A DNA stretch of 64,000 nucleotides from Saccharomonospora piscinae (lineage in GTDB: Bacteria > Actinomycetota > Actinomycetes > Mycobacteriales > Pseudonocardiaceae): contig NZ_VCEK01000003.1 of the NCBI RefSeq assembly GCF_005862235.1, positions 912,079 through 976,078 on the forward strand, written 5' to 3'. The translations under genes were made by a program, and so were the position numbers. Of the stretch, positions 8,577 through 16,972 are shown in pieces. Within the stretch, counting starts at the first letter, position 1. The number at the start of each line of letters is the position of its first letter. A model generated the notes under the pieces. It made no database searches and had not been told where the DNA came from. It worked only from the letters and a program-made list of their open reading frames with translations.

Positions 8577-10679
8577 TCACTCCTCTCGGGTCGTGGCCAG
8601 CACGGTGTCGTTCGTGATGGGCAGGTCGCGGACCCGCACTCCGGTGGCGTGGTGAACGGCGTTGGCGATCGCGGCGGCGGTGCCGACGATCCCGATCTCG
8701 CCGAGGCCCTTGCTGCCCATCGGGTTGAGGTACGGGTCGTGCTCGGTGATCCAGTGCGCCTCGATCGAGGGCACGTCCGCACAGGTGGCGATGTGGTACT
8801 CGGCCAGGTCGTGATTCACCACGAAGCCGAGCCGTTCGTCGAGCACGCTCTGCTCGTGCAGCGCCATCGACAGGCCCATCGTCATTCCCCCGACGAGCTG
8901 CGAGCGGGCGGTGCGCGGGTTGAGCACCCGCCCGACCGCGAACACGCCGAGCAGCCGGGGTACCCGGATCTCCCCGGTGACCACGTCGACCCTGGCCTCG
9001 GCGAACTGTGCGCCGAAGGCGTAACGGGCGAACTCATCACGCAGGCCGTCGTCGGGCGTCCCGGCGGTGAACTCGTCGCCGGCCCGCGGGTCGTCACCGT
9101 GCGCGGCCCGGAATCCGCGCGCGGCCGCGACCACCGCCGAGCCCCAGTTGGTGGTACCGGACGAGCCGCCCGCGACGCTGGCCTCCGGCAGGTCGGTGTC
9201 GCCCAGTCGCAACTCGATGTGGGCGTCGGGGACGTCGAGCGCGTCCGCCGCGATCTGTGTGAGCACCGTCCACGATCCGGTGCCCAGGTCCGCGGCGCCG
9301 ATCGACACCTCGTAGCGGCCGTGGCCACGGTGCCGCACCGTGGCCGACGACGCGCCGGGTGTGGCGAGCACCGGGTAGGTCGAACACGCGACGCCGGTGC
9401 CGACCCACCAGTCCCCGTCCCGGGTCGACCGGGCCACCGGAGGCCGGTCGCGCCACCCGAAGCGGCGGGCACCCTCCAGCAGGCATGCCACGACGTTGCG
9501 GCTGGAGTACGGCTTGCCCGTCTCCGGGTCGGTCTCCGGTTCGTTGCGCAGCCGCAGCTCGACGGGGTCGAGCCCGCAGGCCTCCGCGAGCTCGTCCATC
9601 GCCACCTCGGGCGCGAACATCCCGGGGCACTCGCCCGGCGCCCGCATCCACGACGGCACCGGCAGATCCAGCGCGGCCAGCCGGTGGGTGGTGCGCCGGT
9701 GGGGCGCCGCGTACATGGTGCGGGCGGGAAGGCCGGTCTGCTCGGCGAACTCCTTGTACCGCGCCGTCAGCTCGACCACGTCGTTGCTGAGCCCGGCGAG
9801 CCTGCCCCCGATGTCGGCCGCGAGGCGCATCCGCTGGATCGTGGGAGTGCGGTAGCCGACGAAGGCGAACATCTGCCGCCGGGTGAGCGCGAACGTGACC
9901 GCCCGTCCCGGCACGCGCCACGCCGCCAGCACCGCGAGCAACACGTGCGGGTGGGCGGTGCCCTTGGAGCCGAACCCGCCGCCGACGTACGGGGCCACCA
10001 CACGGACCCGGTCGTGCGCCAGTCCCGTCATCGCGCACACCGCGTCGCGCAGCGGGTGGACGCCCTGCGTGGAGTCGTAGAGCGTCAGCGTGGCCTCGTC
10101 CCAGAGGGCCACGGTCGTGTGCGGTTCCATCGGGTTGTTGTGGTTCATCGCGGTCGTGTAGCCGGCCTCGACGGCCCTGGCCGCGTCGGCGAACACCCCG
10201 TCGGGGTCGCCGGTGAGGGTGTCGGTGGCGTGTGCCGGGTTGACGACCTCGGGCCGGTAGAGGTCCTCGCGCCCAGCAGACAGCGTCACGTCGTGCTGGC
10301 GTGGGGCGTAGCCCACCCGCACCAGGTCGGCGGCCTGCCCGGCGACCTCGGGCGTCTCGGCCACGACGGCGGCCACCGGCTGTCCCCGGTACCACACCTC
10401 GTCGGACTGCAGCACCTCCAGCTCGGCGTCGTGGCCCGAGCGCAGCCGGGGCGCGTTGAACGGCGTCAGCACCGTCAGCACACCGTCCAGCGCCGTCGCG
10501 GCGCGCGCGTCGATTTCGGTGACCCGGCCCCGCGCGATCGTGGCCTGGACGCACCGGAGGTGGGCACGGGCGGGTACCCGATGCTCGGCGGCGTAGGGCG
10601 CGGTGCCGGTGACCTTCGCCCAGCCGTCGACCCGCTCGTGGTCCGTGCCGAGGGCGCGCGGACGCAGTGGCTCGGTCAC
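8577..10679 (-). CDS. Xanthine dehydrogenase family protein, molybdopterin-binding subunit
   Basis: This is the 700-residue large subunit of a molybdenum hydroxylase. It has the N-terminal a/b hammerhead (GWAKVTGTAPYAAEH), then Mo-cofactor segments such as GGGFGSKG and GAADLGTGSWTVLTQIAADAL. Near the C-terminus MGSKGLGEIGIVG carries the glutamate that acts as catalytic base. It starts at GTG 10679, overlapping the stop of the FAD-subunit gene (GTGA). The separate Mo, FAD and FeS subunits and the sequence style resemble the E. coli PaoABC (YagRST) aldehyde oxidoreductase more than true xanthine dehydrogenases. An aldehyde or N-heterocycle substrate is therefore possible, but I cannot choose one. 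Confidence 0.9.
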   Translation of the reverse strand: MTEPLRPRALGTDHERVDGWAKVTGTAPYAAEHRVPARAHLRCVQATIARGRVTEIDARAATALDGVLTVLTPFNAPRLRSGHDAELEVLQSDEVWYRGQPVAAVVAETPEVAGQAADLVRVGYAPRQHDVTLSAGREDLYRPEVVNPAHATDTLTGDPDGVFADAARAVEAGYTTAMNHNNPMEPHTTVALWDEATLTLYDSTQGVHPLRDAVCAMTGLAHDRVRVVAPYVGGGFGSKGTAHPHVLLAVLAAWRVPGRAVTFALTRRQMFAFVGYRTPTIQRMRLAADIGGRLAGLSNDVVELTARYKEFAEQTGLPARTMYAAPHRRTTHRLAALDLPVPSWMRAPGECPGMFAPEVAMDELAEACGLDPVELRLRNEPETDPETGKPYSSRNVVACLLEGARRFGWRDRPPVARSTRDGDWWVGTGVACSTYPVLATPGASSATVRHRGHGRYEVSIGAADLGTGSWTVLTQIAADALDVPDAHIELRLGDTDLPEASVAGGSSGTTNWGSAVVAAARGFRAAHGDDPRAGDEFTAGTPDDGLRDEFARYAFGAQFAEARVDVVTGEIRVPRLLGVFAVGRVLNPRTARSQLVGGMTMGLSMALHEQSVLDERLGFVVNHDLAEYHIATCADVPSIEAHWITEHDPYLNPMGSKGLGEIGIVGTAAAIANAVHHATGVRVRDLPITNDTVLATTREE

Positions 10680-11668
10680 GCGACGCCCTCCCCGGCCAGT
10701 TCCCGCAGCACCGACACCAGCATCGCCCGCGCCACGGGGATCTTGAAGCCGTTGTCCCGCAACGGGACGGCGTCGGCGAGCTCGGCCTCGGCCGCCGCGC
10801 GGAACTCGGCGGTCTCGGCCGGGGCGCCGGACAGAGCCTGCTCGGCGACCCTCGCCCGCCACGGCTTGTGCGCCAGCCCGCCGAACGCGATCCGCACCTG
10901 CCGTACTCGCCCGTCCGCGACGTCGAGCGCGACCGCGACCGACACCAGCGCGAACGCGAAGGCCGCGCGATCGCGGGCCTTGCGGTAGCGGGAGTGGGCG
11001 GCGAACCGCATCGGGGGCAGATCCACTGCGGTGATCAGCTCCCCGTGGTCGAGCACCGTGTCCCGCTCGGGATGCTCCCCGGGCAGCCGGTGCAACTCGG
11101 CGGCCGGCACCGTGCGTTCCCCCGCCGCCGTGCGGACCCGCACCACCGCGTCCAGCGCGGCGAGGGCCACCGCCATGTCGGAGGGATGGACGGCGACGCA
11201 GTGGCTCGACGCGCCCAGCACCGCGTGGTAGCGCGTGTAGCCGTCGAGGGCCGAACAGCCCGCCCTCGGGCTGCGCTTGTTGCACGGCGTCGTCACGTCC
11301 TGGAAGTAGACGCAGCGGGTGCGCTGCAGCAGGTTGCCGCCCACGGTGGCGAGATTGCGCAACTGTCCCGACGCGCCGCTGAGCAATGCCCGCGCCAGCA
11401 CCGGGTAGCGCGCGCGGACGAGTGGATGGGCGGCGACGTCGCTGTTGCGGGCGCCCGCGCCGAGCCGTATGCCCCCGCCGGGCAGTTCCTCGATCCCGTC
11501 GAGGGCGAGTCCGGTGATGTCCACCAGGACCTCGGGAGCGGTGAGGCCCAGCTTCATGTGATCGACCAGATTCGTCCCGCCCGCGAGGTACGCCGCTCGG
11601 CCGTTGCCCGTCACCGTGGCCACCGCGGTCTCGGTGTCCTGCGCCCGCCGGTACTCGAACGGGATCAT
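10676..11668 (-). CDS. Xanthine dehydrogenase family protein, FAD-binding subunit
   Basis: This 330-residue protein has the CO-dehydrogenase flavoprotein fold. It carries AAYLAGGTNLVDHMKLG near residue 26 and ATVGGNLLQRTRCVYFQD, the two FAD pyrophosphate loops. RSPRAGCSALDGYTRYHA and the C-terminal CO_deh_flav_C region follow. The Cys-containing insert (TRCVYFQDVTTPCNKRSPRAGC) resembles the 4Fe-4S-binding loop of PaoB-type subunits and supports that subfamily. The start ATG overlaps the stop of the 2Fe-2S subunit gene and the stop overlaps the Mo subunit start, so all three are translationally coupled. It passes electrons from the FeS clusters to its acceptor. Confidence 0.9.
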   Translation of the reverse strand: MIPFEYRRAQDTETAVATVTGNGRAAYLAGGTNLVDHMKLGLTAPEVLVDITGLALDGIEELPGGGIRLGAGARNSDVAAHPLVRARYPVLARALLSGASGQLRNLATVGGNLLQRTRCVYFQDVTTPCNKRSPRAGCSALDGYTRYHAVLGASSHCVAVHPSDMAVALAALDAVVRVRTAAGERTVPAAELHRLPGEHPERDTVLDHGELITAVDLPPMRFAAHSRYRKARDRAAFAFALVSVAVALDVADGRVRQVRIAFGGLAHKPWRARVAEQALSGAPAETAEFRAAAEAELADAVPLRDNGFKIPVARAMLVSVLRELAGEGVA

Positions 11669-12225
11669 GACGCGGCGCTCCGCCGTCGCGGCCCCTGCGC
11701 GGGCGTGCGCAGGCCCCGCGCCCGGGCGACGGACGCCACCGCCGCGACGATGCCCTGGTAGGCCCCGCACCGGCACAGGTTCCCGCTCATGCGCTCGCGG
11801 ATCTCCTCGGCGTCGAGTGACGGAGCCGCGGCGGGATGGGCGGTCACCGCACTCGGCCAGCCGGCCTCGACCTCCGCCAGCACACCGGCCGCGGAGCAGA
11901 CCTGCCCCGGCGTGCAGTACCCACACTGGAGACCGTCGTGCTCGACGAACGCGCGGTGCAGCGAGTGCGGCGCACCGTCGTCGTCACACAGTCCCGCGCT
12001 GGTGGTGATCGTGGAGCCGTCGGCCGCGACGGCGAACGTGAGGCACGAGGTCACCCTGCGGCCGTCGCGCAACACCGTGCACGAGCCGCACTGGCCGTGG
12101 TCGCACCCCTTCTTCGGGGAGGTGTTGCCGAGGTGCTCGCGCAGCGCGTCGAGCAGGGTGACCCGGGTGTCGACGGTCAGGTGACGTCGCTCGCCGTCCA
12201 CGACGAGCGTGATCTCGGCTTCCAT
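11665..12225 (-). CDS. Xanthine dehydrogenase family protein, 2Fe-2S subunit
   Basis: This 186-residue electron-transfer subunit has two [2Fe-2S] domains. The N-terminal plant-ferredoxin domain has CDHGQCGSC plus a later Cys (VTSCLTFA). The C-terminal four-helix domain has CGYCTPGQ and NLCRCGAYQG. It is the first gene of the three-gene operon and starts at ATG 12225 after a GGGGGTGG site. There is no Tat signal, unlike the periplasmic PaoA, so the complex is presumably cytoplasmic. The longer reading upstream (to 12312) is Arg/Pro-rich and does not look like family sequence. Confidence 0.92.
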   Translation of the reverse strand: MEAEITLVVDGERRHLTVDTRVTLLDALREHLGNTSPKKGCDHGQCGSCTVLRDGRRVTSCLTFAVAADGSTITTSAGLCDDDGAPHSLHRAFVEHDGLQCGYCTPGQVCSAAGVLAEVEAGWPSAVTAHPAAAPSLDAEEIRERMSGNLCRCGAYQGIVAAVASVARARGLRTPAQGPRRRSAAS

Positions 12226-12333
12226 GCCACCCCCGGGTCGTCGCGCGCGGCTCGGCGCCTGCCGTTCGCTGCGGCGTACCCCGCTGGTGGGGGCCCGAAA
12301 CGGTTCGCGCACCGCGCGACCGGCCGCACCGGT

Positions 12334-13161
12334 TCACTCGGTGAGCCGGCTGCGCAGGAATTCGAGCGTCCTGGCGAGCAGCCGGGACACGTGCATCTGG
12401 GAGATTCCCACGCGCTCGGCGATCTGGGTCTGCGTCATGTTGCCGAAGAAGCGCAGGATGAGCACCCGCCGTTCGCGTTCGGGCAGGCTCGCGAGCAGCG
12501 GTTGCAACGACTCGTGGTACTCGACGTTCTCCAGCTCCACATCGTCCTCGCCGACCGTCTCGGCCAGCGGCAGGGTGCCCTCGTCGTCGTAGGCGGCGTC
12601 CATGGACACCGACTGGTAGGCGTTGCCCGCGAGCAGACCGTCCCAGACGTCCTGCGGAGCGAGGCCGAGTTCGGCGGCGAGTTCGCTGGGCGTCGGAGCC
12701 CTGCCGAGCCGCTGGGCGAGCTTGCCGCTGGCCTGGCTCAGCGACAGGTGCAGTTCCTTGAGCCTGCGCGGTACCCGGACCGCCCAGCTGGAGTCGCGGA
12801 AGTGCCGCCGTACCTCACCCATGATCGTCGGCACCGCGAAGGCCACGAACTCGGTGCCCCGTGAGGCGTCGAAGCGGTCGATCGCGTTGAGCAGGCCCAG
12901 CCTCGCCACCTGTACGAGGTCGTCGCGCGGCTCACCGCGGCCGACGAAGCGGCGGGCGATGTGCTCGGCCAGCGGCAGGCAACGAGTGATGATCTCTTCC
13001 CGGACGGCGGCCCGCTTCGGGTCGTCCGGCTCGAACGAGGCGAGGGTGTTGAACAGTGGGGAGAGGTCCTCGTAGCTACTGGAGCCGCCTGAGCCGCGGG
13101 AGCCGGCGGAGCTTTGTGCTCGCGCACGGCGTTCGACGCGGGATTGCTCGTCAGGGGTCAC
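12334..13161 (-). CDS. SigB/SigF/SigG-type RNA polymerase sigma factor
   Basis: This 275-residue group 3 sigma-70 protein has sigma region 2 around LAEHIARRFVGRGEPRDDLVQ and GLLNAIDRFD. Region 3 follows with WAVRVPRRLKELHLSLS, and region 4 with a helix-turn-helix (MTQTQIAERVGISQMHVSRLL). The closest family style is actinobacterial stress/sporulation sigma factors (SigF/SigB), normally controlled by an RsbW-like anti-sigma factor and STAS antagonists. No anti-sigma gene lies next to it, but a STAS protein is divergent at 13557. The start at GTG 13161 is chosen by length; an ATG at 13197 is also possible. The N-terminal 35 residues are Ser/Gly-rich and variable. Confidence 0.88.
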   Translation of the reverse strand: MTPDEQSRVERRARAQSSAGSRGSGGSSSYEDLSPLFNTLASFEPDDPKRAAVREEIITRCLPLAEHIARRFVGRGEPRDDLVQVARLGLLNAIDRFDASRGTEFVAFAVPTIMGEVRRHFRDSSWAVRVPRRLKELHLSLSQASGKLAQRLGRAPTPSELAAELGLAPQDVWDGLLAGNAYQSVSMDAAYDDEGTLPLAETVGEDDVELENVEYHESLQPLLASLPERERRVLILRFFGNMTQTQIAERVGISQMHVSRLLARTLEFLRSRLTE

Positions 13162-13556
13162 GGGACCGTGGCTACCCCGCTCCGGTTGGCACCACACCCC
13201 CGTAATGGCTGGTCGGGCGAGGGGGGTTGACAGCCTCGGCCCGGTTCGGACAGTGCCGGTGGACCCTCGCGGTGAGTGACGTACGGCCCGGTCGCGGCGC
13301 CCCGAAGGTCACACGTTCGTGTGAAGCCGGGGCGGGCGGTCCCGGCGGTGCGGCGAGGCAGTGGCGTCCGCATGGTACGACCGGCCGCGTGAACCGGGAC
13401 CAACAATCCACAGTGGACTTAAAATCCGCGTGACGTCACGGACAGTGTGCGTCGGCGTTCTTCTTGCGACCGCGACCGGCGCGGGCGTACCGTCACCGGC
13501 GGTGGCTTCGCGCCAGCCGTGCCGGGGGATCCGTAGAGGCGGAAGGCGGCGACCGG
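13162..13556. promoter_or_regulatory. 395-bp divergent intergenic region with short palindromes
   Basis: No convincing gene lies here. The region separates the leftward sigma factor gene from the rightward STAS gene and must carry their promoters. Visible palindromes are TCACAC/GTGTGA around GTTC at 13309-13324, TCCAC/GTGGA around one A at 13407-13417, and a perfect CGTGACGTCACG at 13429-13440. None can be matched to a known regulator by eye. Confidence 0.4.
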
Positions 13557-13931
13557 ATGGCTCGCATGACGGACGATGTCGAGGTCGACATGCTCATGCC
13601 CTCGACCGGGTTGCTGGTCGTCAGCGTGGCAGGCGCCGTCGACATCCTCGGGGAACCCACGGTGCGACAGTCGATCGACAGTCTTCCCGCCGGGATCAGA
13701 TCCCTGGTGCTGGACCTCACCGAGACCACCTTCTTCGGAGCGGCCGGCCTGTCCGTGCTCGTCCACACCGCCGGTGTCGCCCAGCGGCGCCACGTGAGCT
13801 GGGCCGTCGTGTGCCCGCCGGTCGTGCTGCGCCCGCTGGAGGTGACCCGGCTCGACCGGGAACTGCCGGTGTGCTCGGACTTCGCCGAAGCCGTGCTGCT
13901 CGCCTCCCAGGTCCCGGTCGCGTCGTCCTGA
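13557..13931 (+). CDS. STAS-domain anti-sigma-factor-antagonist-like protein without the phospho-serine
   Basis: This 124-residue protein is a single STAS domain (LLVVSVAGAVDILGEPTVRQSID, then LVLDLTETTFFGAAGLSVLVH). In classical antagonists such as SpoIIAA/RsbV the loop reads D-S-S/T-G-L and the Ser is phosphorylated by the anti-sigma kinase. Here the same place reads G-A-A-G-L, so there is no hydroxyl to phosphorylate. It may be a constitutively active antagonist or a structural STAS partner. It is divergent from a SigB/SigF-type sigma factor gene, which suggests a shared circuit. The start is ATG 13557; a second ATG three codons later is possible. Confidence 0.8.
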   Translation: MARMTDDVEVDMLMPSTGLLVVSVAGAVDILGEPTVRQSIDSLPAGIRSLVLDLTETTFFGAAGLSVLVHTAGVAQRRHVSWAVVCPPVVLRPLEVTRLDRELPVCSDFAEAVLLASQVPVASS

Positions 13932-13941
13932 ATCCCTGCGC

Positions 13942-14469
13942 TCAGCGTGCGTGCCGTGAGCGGTAGGTGCGCATCTTGTGGCGCGCACCGCAGACGTCCA
14001 TGCTGCACCAGATACTGTTCTGTGCGGGGGATCGGTCGTAGAAGACCCAGCGGCAGTCCGGGTTCTGGCACACCTTGAGCCGGTCGAGTTCCCCCGTCAG
14101 GCCGGTCGTGAAGACCAGCGCCAGGCAGTCGGCGAGGTAGGTGTCGAGCGCCCCGGTCTTCTTGGGCGGGAGGACCGGCTCGCCCCGCGCCGACCACCGT
14201 GGTGGAGCCAGCAGTACCTTGGCCAGCCGGTTCAGCTCGGTGGTGCGTTCGTGGCCGTCGAGGTGGTCCCGCACGGTCTCTCGCAGGCGCAGCAGCAGAT
14301 CGTGTTCCTTGCGGTTGAGTTCGGCGACCTCGATCTCGTGGGCGCGCAGCCACGCCGACGCGCTGGCGCTGGTGATCAGCGCGTCCTCCGTGTACAGCAG
14401 CCGTGCCGAGTTGCACAGCCCCTCCAACTTCCCGAGCTCACCGGGAGCGTCTGTCCTTGAGAACGGCAT
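13942..14469 (-). CDS. CGNR zinc-finger (ABATE domain) transcriptional regulator
   Basis: This 175-residue protein has an N-terminal ABATE-type helical domain (LCNSARLLYTEDALI, ASAWLRAHEIEVAELN). The C-terminal CGNR zinc finger has Cys ligands in CQNPDCRWVFYD and WCSMDVCGARHKMRTYR; the usual C-G-N-R stretch here reads CGARHK. Such proteins are small stress- or ligand-responsive regulators in actinobacteria. It is divergent from an alpha/beta hydrolase gene, with a perfect 10-bp inverted repeat in the 53-bp gap, so it probably represses the hydrolase and itself. ATG 14469 is the only good start. Confidence 0.85.
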   Translation of the reverse strand: MPFSRTDAPGELGKLEGLCNSARLLYTEDALITSASASAWLRAHEIEVAELNRKEHDLLLRLRETVRDHLDGHERTTELNRLAKVLLAPPRWSARGEPVLPPKKTGALDTYLADCLALVFTTGLTGELDRLKVCQNPDCRWVFYDRSPAQNSIWCSMDVCGARHKMRTYRSRHAR

Positions 14470-14477
14470 GTCTCGAT

Positions 14478-14506
14478 GTTACCGTCTCACATGGTTAGAC
14501 GGTAAC
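14478..14506. promoter_or_regulatory. Perfect 10-bp inverted-repeat operator between CGNR regulator and hydrolase
   Basis: GTTACCGTCT (14478-14487) and AGACGGTAAC (14497-14506) are exact reverse complements around a 9-base spacer. The site begins 9 bases upstream of the CGNR start and ends 17 bases before the hydrolase GTG, filling most of the divergent gap. Its centre-to-centre spacing of about two helical turns fits a dimeric regulator, most simply the CGNR protein. Confidence 0.7.
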
Positions 14507-14522
14507 CAGGGGAGGGAGTGAC

Positions 14523-15338
14523 GTGGTGTTGGGGTTGCGGGAGGAGTTCGAGACGCCGGGTGGTACGGTCCGCTGGGATCGCCTCGGCCGCGGCAGTCCG
14601 GTGGTCCTGCTGCACGGCACCCCCTTCTCGTCGCGCGTGTGGCACGACGTGGCCGTGGCCCTGTCCGCACGGCACGAGGTGTACCTCTGGGACATGCTGG
14701 GCTACGGCGAGTCGGACCAGCGCGCGGGGCAGGACGTCTCGCTGCGGGCGCAGGCAGAGGTGTTCGCCGCGCTGCTGCGGCACTGGGGGCTCGACGAACC
14801 CGCCGTGGTCGCCCACGACTTCGGCGGCGCCGTCTCCCTGCGCGCCCACCTGCTCCACGGCGCCCGCTACGGCCGGCTCGCCCTGGTGGACGTCGTGGCC
14901 CTCGCGCCGTGGGGGTCACCCTTCTTCCGCCTGGTGCGCGAGCACGCCGACGTGTTCGAGCGACTGCCGCCCGCGCTGCACGGCGCGCTGGTGCGCGAGT
15001 ACGTCGCCGGCGCGGTGCACCGGCCGGTCCCCGGTGCGGTGCTCGATCACCTCGTCACACCGTGGTCGGGCGAGCACGGGCAACCCGCCTTCTACCGGCA
15101 GATCGCGCAGGCCGACCAGCGCGACACCGACGAGATCGAGCCGCTGCTGGCGACGATCGACATCCCGGTGCTGGTGTGCTGGGGTCAGGACGACACCTGG
15201 GTGCCAGCCGAACACGGTGAGCGGCTCGCGGCACTGATCCCGGGCGCGCGGCTGGAGCGCATCGCGGGAGCGGGTCACCTCGTGCAGCAGGACGCGCCCG
15301 CGGTGCTCGCCGCGACGCTGCGGGACTTCGTGGGCTGA
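14523..15338 (+). CDS. Alpha/beta hydrolase with Asp nucleophile (epoxide hydrolase/haloalkane dehalogenase-like)
   Basis: This 271-residue alpha/beta hydrolase has the oxyanion-hole motif LLHGTPFSS at residues 29-37 and DMLGYGESD near 57-65. The nucleophile elbow VVAHDFGGAV has Asp99 rather than Ser. An Asp nucleophile marks epoxide hydrolases and haloalkane dehalogenases as opposed to esterases. The acid Asp is probably in CWGQDDTWVP and the His in IAGAGHLVQQD. It begins at GTG 14523 after a GGGAGGGAG site and is divergent from the CGNR regulator, its likely repressor. The substrate is unknown. Confidence 0.82.
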   Translation: MVLGLREEFETPGGTVRWDRLGRGSPVVLLHGTPFSSRVWHDVAVALSARHEVYLWDMLGYGESDQRAGQDVSLRAQAEVFAALLRHWGLDEPAVVAHDFGGAVSLRAHLLHGARYGRLALVDVVALAPWGSPFFRLVREHADVFERLPPALHGALVREYVAGAVHRPVPGAVLDHLVTPWSGEHGQPAFYRQIAQADQRDTDEIEPLLATIDIPVLVCWGQDDTWVPAEHGERLAALIPGARLERIAGAGHLVQQDAPAVLAATLRDFVG

Positions 15339-15371
15339 GTCATCGCGCCGGGCCGGACGGCGTCGGGCTCG

Positions 15372-15629
15372 TCACCCGCGCGGGGCGACGAAAGTGCCCT
15401 TGGACTTCAGCGTCTGCACCAGGCCCCGCTCGCGCAGGATCTTCGTGGCCTTGCGGACGGTGTCGAGCGCGACGCCGTACTCCTCCGACAGCGCTCGCTC
15501 GCCCGGGATACGGCTGCCCGCAGGCCAGTCACCGTGTGCGATGAGCTCGGCGAGGTGGTCGGCGAGCAGCACGTACTCGTACCCGGTTCGGTTGTCCGGG
15601 TTGTACTTCCTGCGTTCGGGACCGTTCAT
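15372..15629 (-). CDS. Stand-alone GntR-type winged-helix protein
   Basis: This 85-residue protein is little more than a GntR DNA-binding domain: HLAELIAHGDWPAGSRIPGERALSEEYGVALDTVRKATKILRE, then GLVQTLKSKGTFV. It has no effector-binding domain. Such short GntR-like proteins occur in actinomycetes and may act with a partner. Its start (ATG 15629) lies about 70 bases upstream of the IclR gene's 3' end, on the same strand. A possible GTGCAG/CTGCAC-type repeat just upstream (15660-15680, TGCAGACCGCTGCA) may be its operator. It is convergent with the alpha/beta hydrolase. Confidence 0.75.
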   Translation of the reverse strand: MNGPERRKYNPDNRTGYEYVLLADHLAELIAHGDWPAGSRIPGERALSEEYGVALDTVRKATKILRERGLVQTLKSKGTFVAPRG

Positions 15630-15697
15630 GGCAGCACGATAGAACTGTGCCACGCTGCACTCATGTGCAGACCGCTGCACAGCGCGGCACGTCGCGG

Positions 15698-16498
15698 TTA
15701 CCGGATCGCCCCACGCTGCTCGGGAATCGGCGCGGTGGCGATCTCGCGCGTGACCGCGATCAGCCGGGCGGCGGCGCGGGCGGCGTCGGCCGCCGAGAAC
15801 CGGGCGGCCGGCGCGCTGATGCCGAGCGCGACCGGCAGGCGGGTTCCGGACAGTGCCGCCGCCACGCACCGGCCGTCGCCGTCGTCGCTGGTGGCGTAGC
15901 CCAGACTCCGCACCCGTTCGAGGTCGTTCGCGAACTGTGGCCCCGGTGTGGTCTCCCGCTCCTCCCTGGGCAGCAGCTCCCGGAGGCGCTCGCCCGGCAG
16001 GCGTGCGGCGATGGCCCGGCCGAGGGCGGTCGCGTACCACGGCTCGCGGAACCCCCGGGATGAGGCGAACCGCACCCGCTTGCCGCTCTCCACGACGTCG
16101 ACGTATACGACGTGGTCCCGGTCGAGTACCGCCAGATTGACCGTTTCGCCGAATTCGTCCCGGATCTTCTCCAGCCACGGGCGAGCCCGTTCACGCAGCA
16201 CCTCGAGGTGCCGGGACTGCATACCGACGAAGCCGAGGCCGAGTCGGTAAAGCCCGCTGTCGTCGTCGCGTTCGACGTAGCGGTGGGCCTCCAACGTCCA
16301 CAGGTACCGAAACGCGGAGGATTTCGGCAGGTCGGTTTCCTGGGCGACCTCGATGAGTGAGACACCTTCCACGGATTCCTGGAGCAGGTTGAGGATGGAG
16401 CAGACTCGTTCGACCGCGCGAACGGTGTAGTCGCGCTCCTCGCCTTTGGTCGCGGTATCCGCGCCGTCGTGGTGTCCCTGACCGCGTCGTCCCGACAC
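15698..16498 (-). CDS. IclR family transcriptional regulator
   Basis: This 266-residue protein has an N-terminal winged helix (AVERVCSILNLLQ, VSLIEVAQETDLPKSSAFRYLWTLE). The IclR effector domain follows (GETVNLAVLDRDHVVYVDVVES, then the WYATALGRAIAARL signature). The start is GTG 16498, preceded by AGGGAGCAC; the longer frame upstream reads low-complexity sequence. No catabolic gene adjoins it on the same strand, so the target is unknown. The 474-bp AT-richer gap upstream probably contains its promoter. Confidence 0.88.
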   Translation of the reverse strand: MSGRRGQGHHDGADTATKGEERDYTVRAVERVCSILNLLQESVEGVSLIEVAQETDLPKSSAFRYLWTLEAHRYVERDDDSGLYRLGLGFVGMQSRHLEVLRERARPWLEKIRDEFGETVNLAVLDRDHVVYVDVVESGKRVRFASSRGFREPWYATALGRAIAARLPGERLRELLPREERETTPGPQFANDLERVRSLGYATSDDGDGRCVAAALSGTRLPVALGISAPAARFSAADAARAAARLIAVTREIATAPIPEQRGAIR

Positions 16499-16972
16499 AC
16501 GTGCTCCCTGGAATACGGATGAGGTGTTCCGAAAAACCTTAGCGGTCGGAGAACTGCCGGAGCAGGGGGCCAGGGATCTCCTGGAGGAAGACGCGCCGGT
16601 GTGGTATCGATTTCTCCCACGCGTATATCTCAAATGAGCGGTGGCGGGCCGCTTTGAGCGGTACAGATCTCAGTCGGCCGCTGTAACGGCTCGCTGTCTG
16701 TAGCGATATTGATTCCGGAGTGGACTGGGATAATGCCTGGCTCGGGGCGGTGAGCGTGCGCTCGGTCCCGGTCTCGAAATCGCGGTGTCGAGAATAGCCC
16801 GTTTGGTGGTAGCCGCGTTCGTGATCGTCCAGCAGTCTGGTGTGGTGTCGATCGTGGCTCGGTCGCGCGGCTGGGGGTTTCCGGATCTCGTGGATCCGTC
16901 CTAATGGGTCCGCCCTGCCGTGGTCGTTCGTGCCACGACGAGGCGGAAAACCGTTCCCGAACCTCGCTGACG
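16499..16972. other. 474-bp intergenic region, no gene seen
   Basis: This is the divergent gap between the IclR gene and the short XRE gene. It is lower in GC than its surroundings, with no frame of coding quality on either strand. It presumably carries both promoters. I see no clear operator, hairpin or repeat. Confidence 0.5.

Noticed and set aside
8190-10988. 932-residue + strand frame over the molybdenum hydroxylase large subunit
   Set aside because: Shadow frame of the real minus-strand gene, which has complete Mo-cofactor motifs and operon overlaps.
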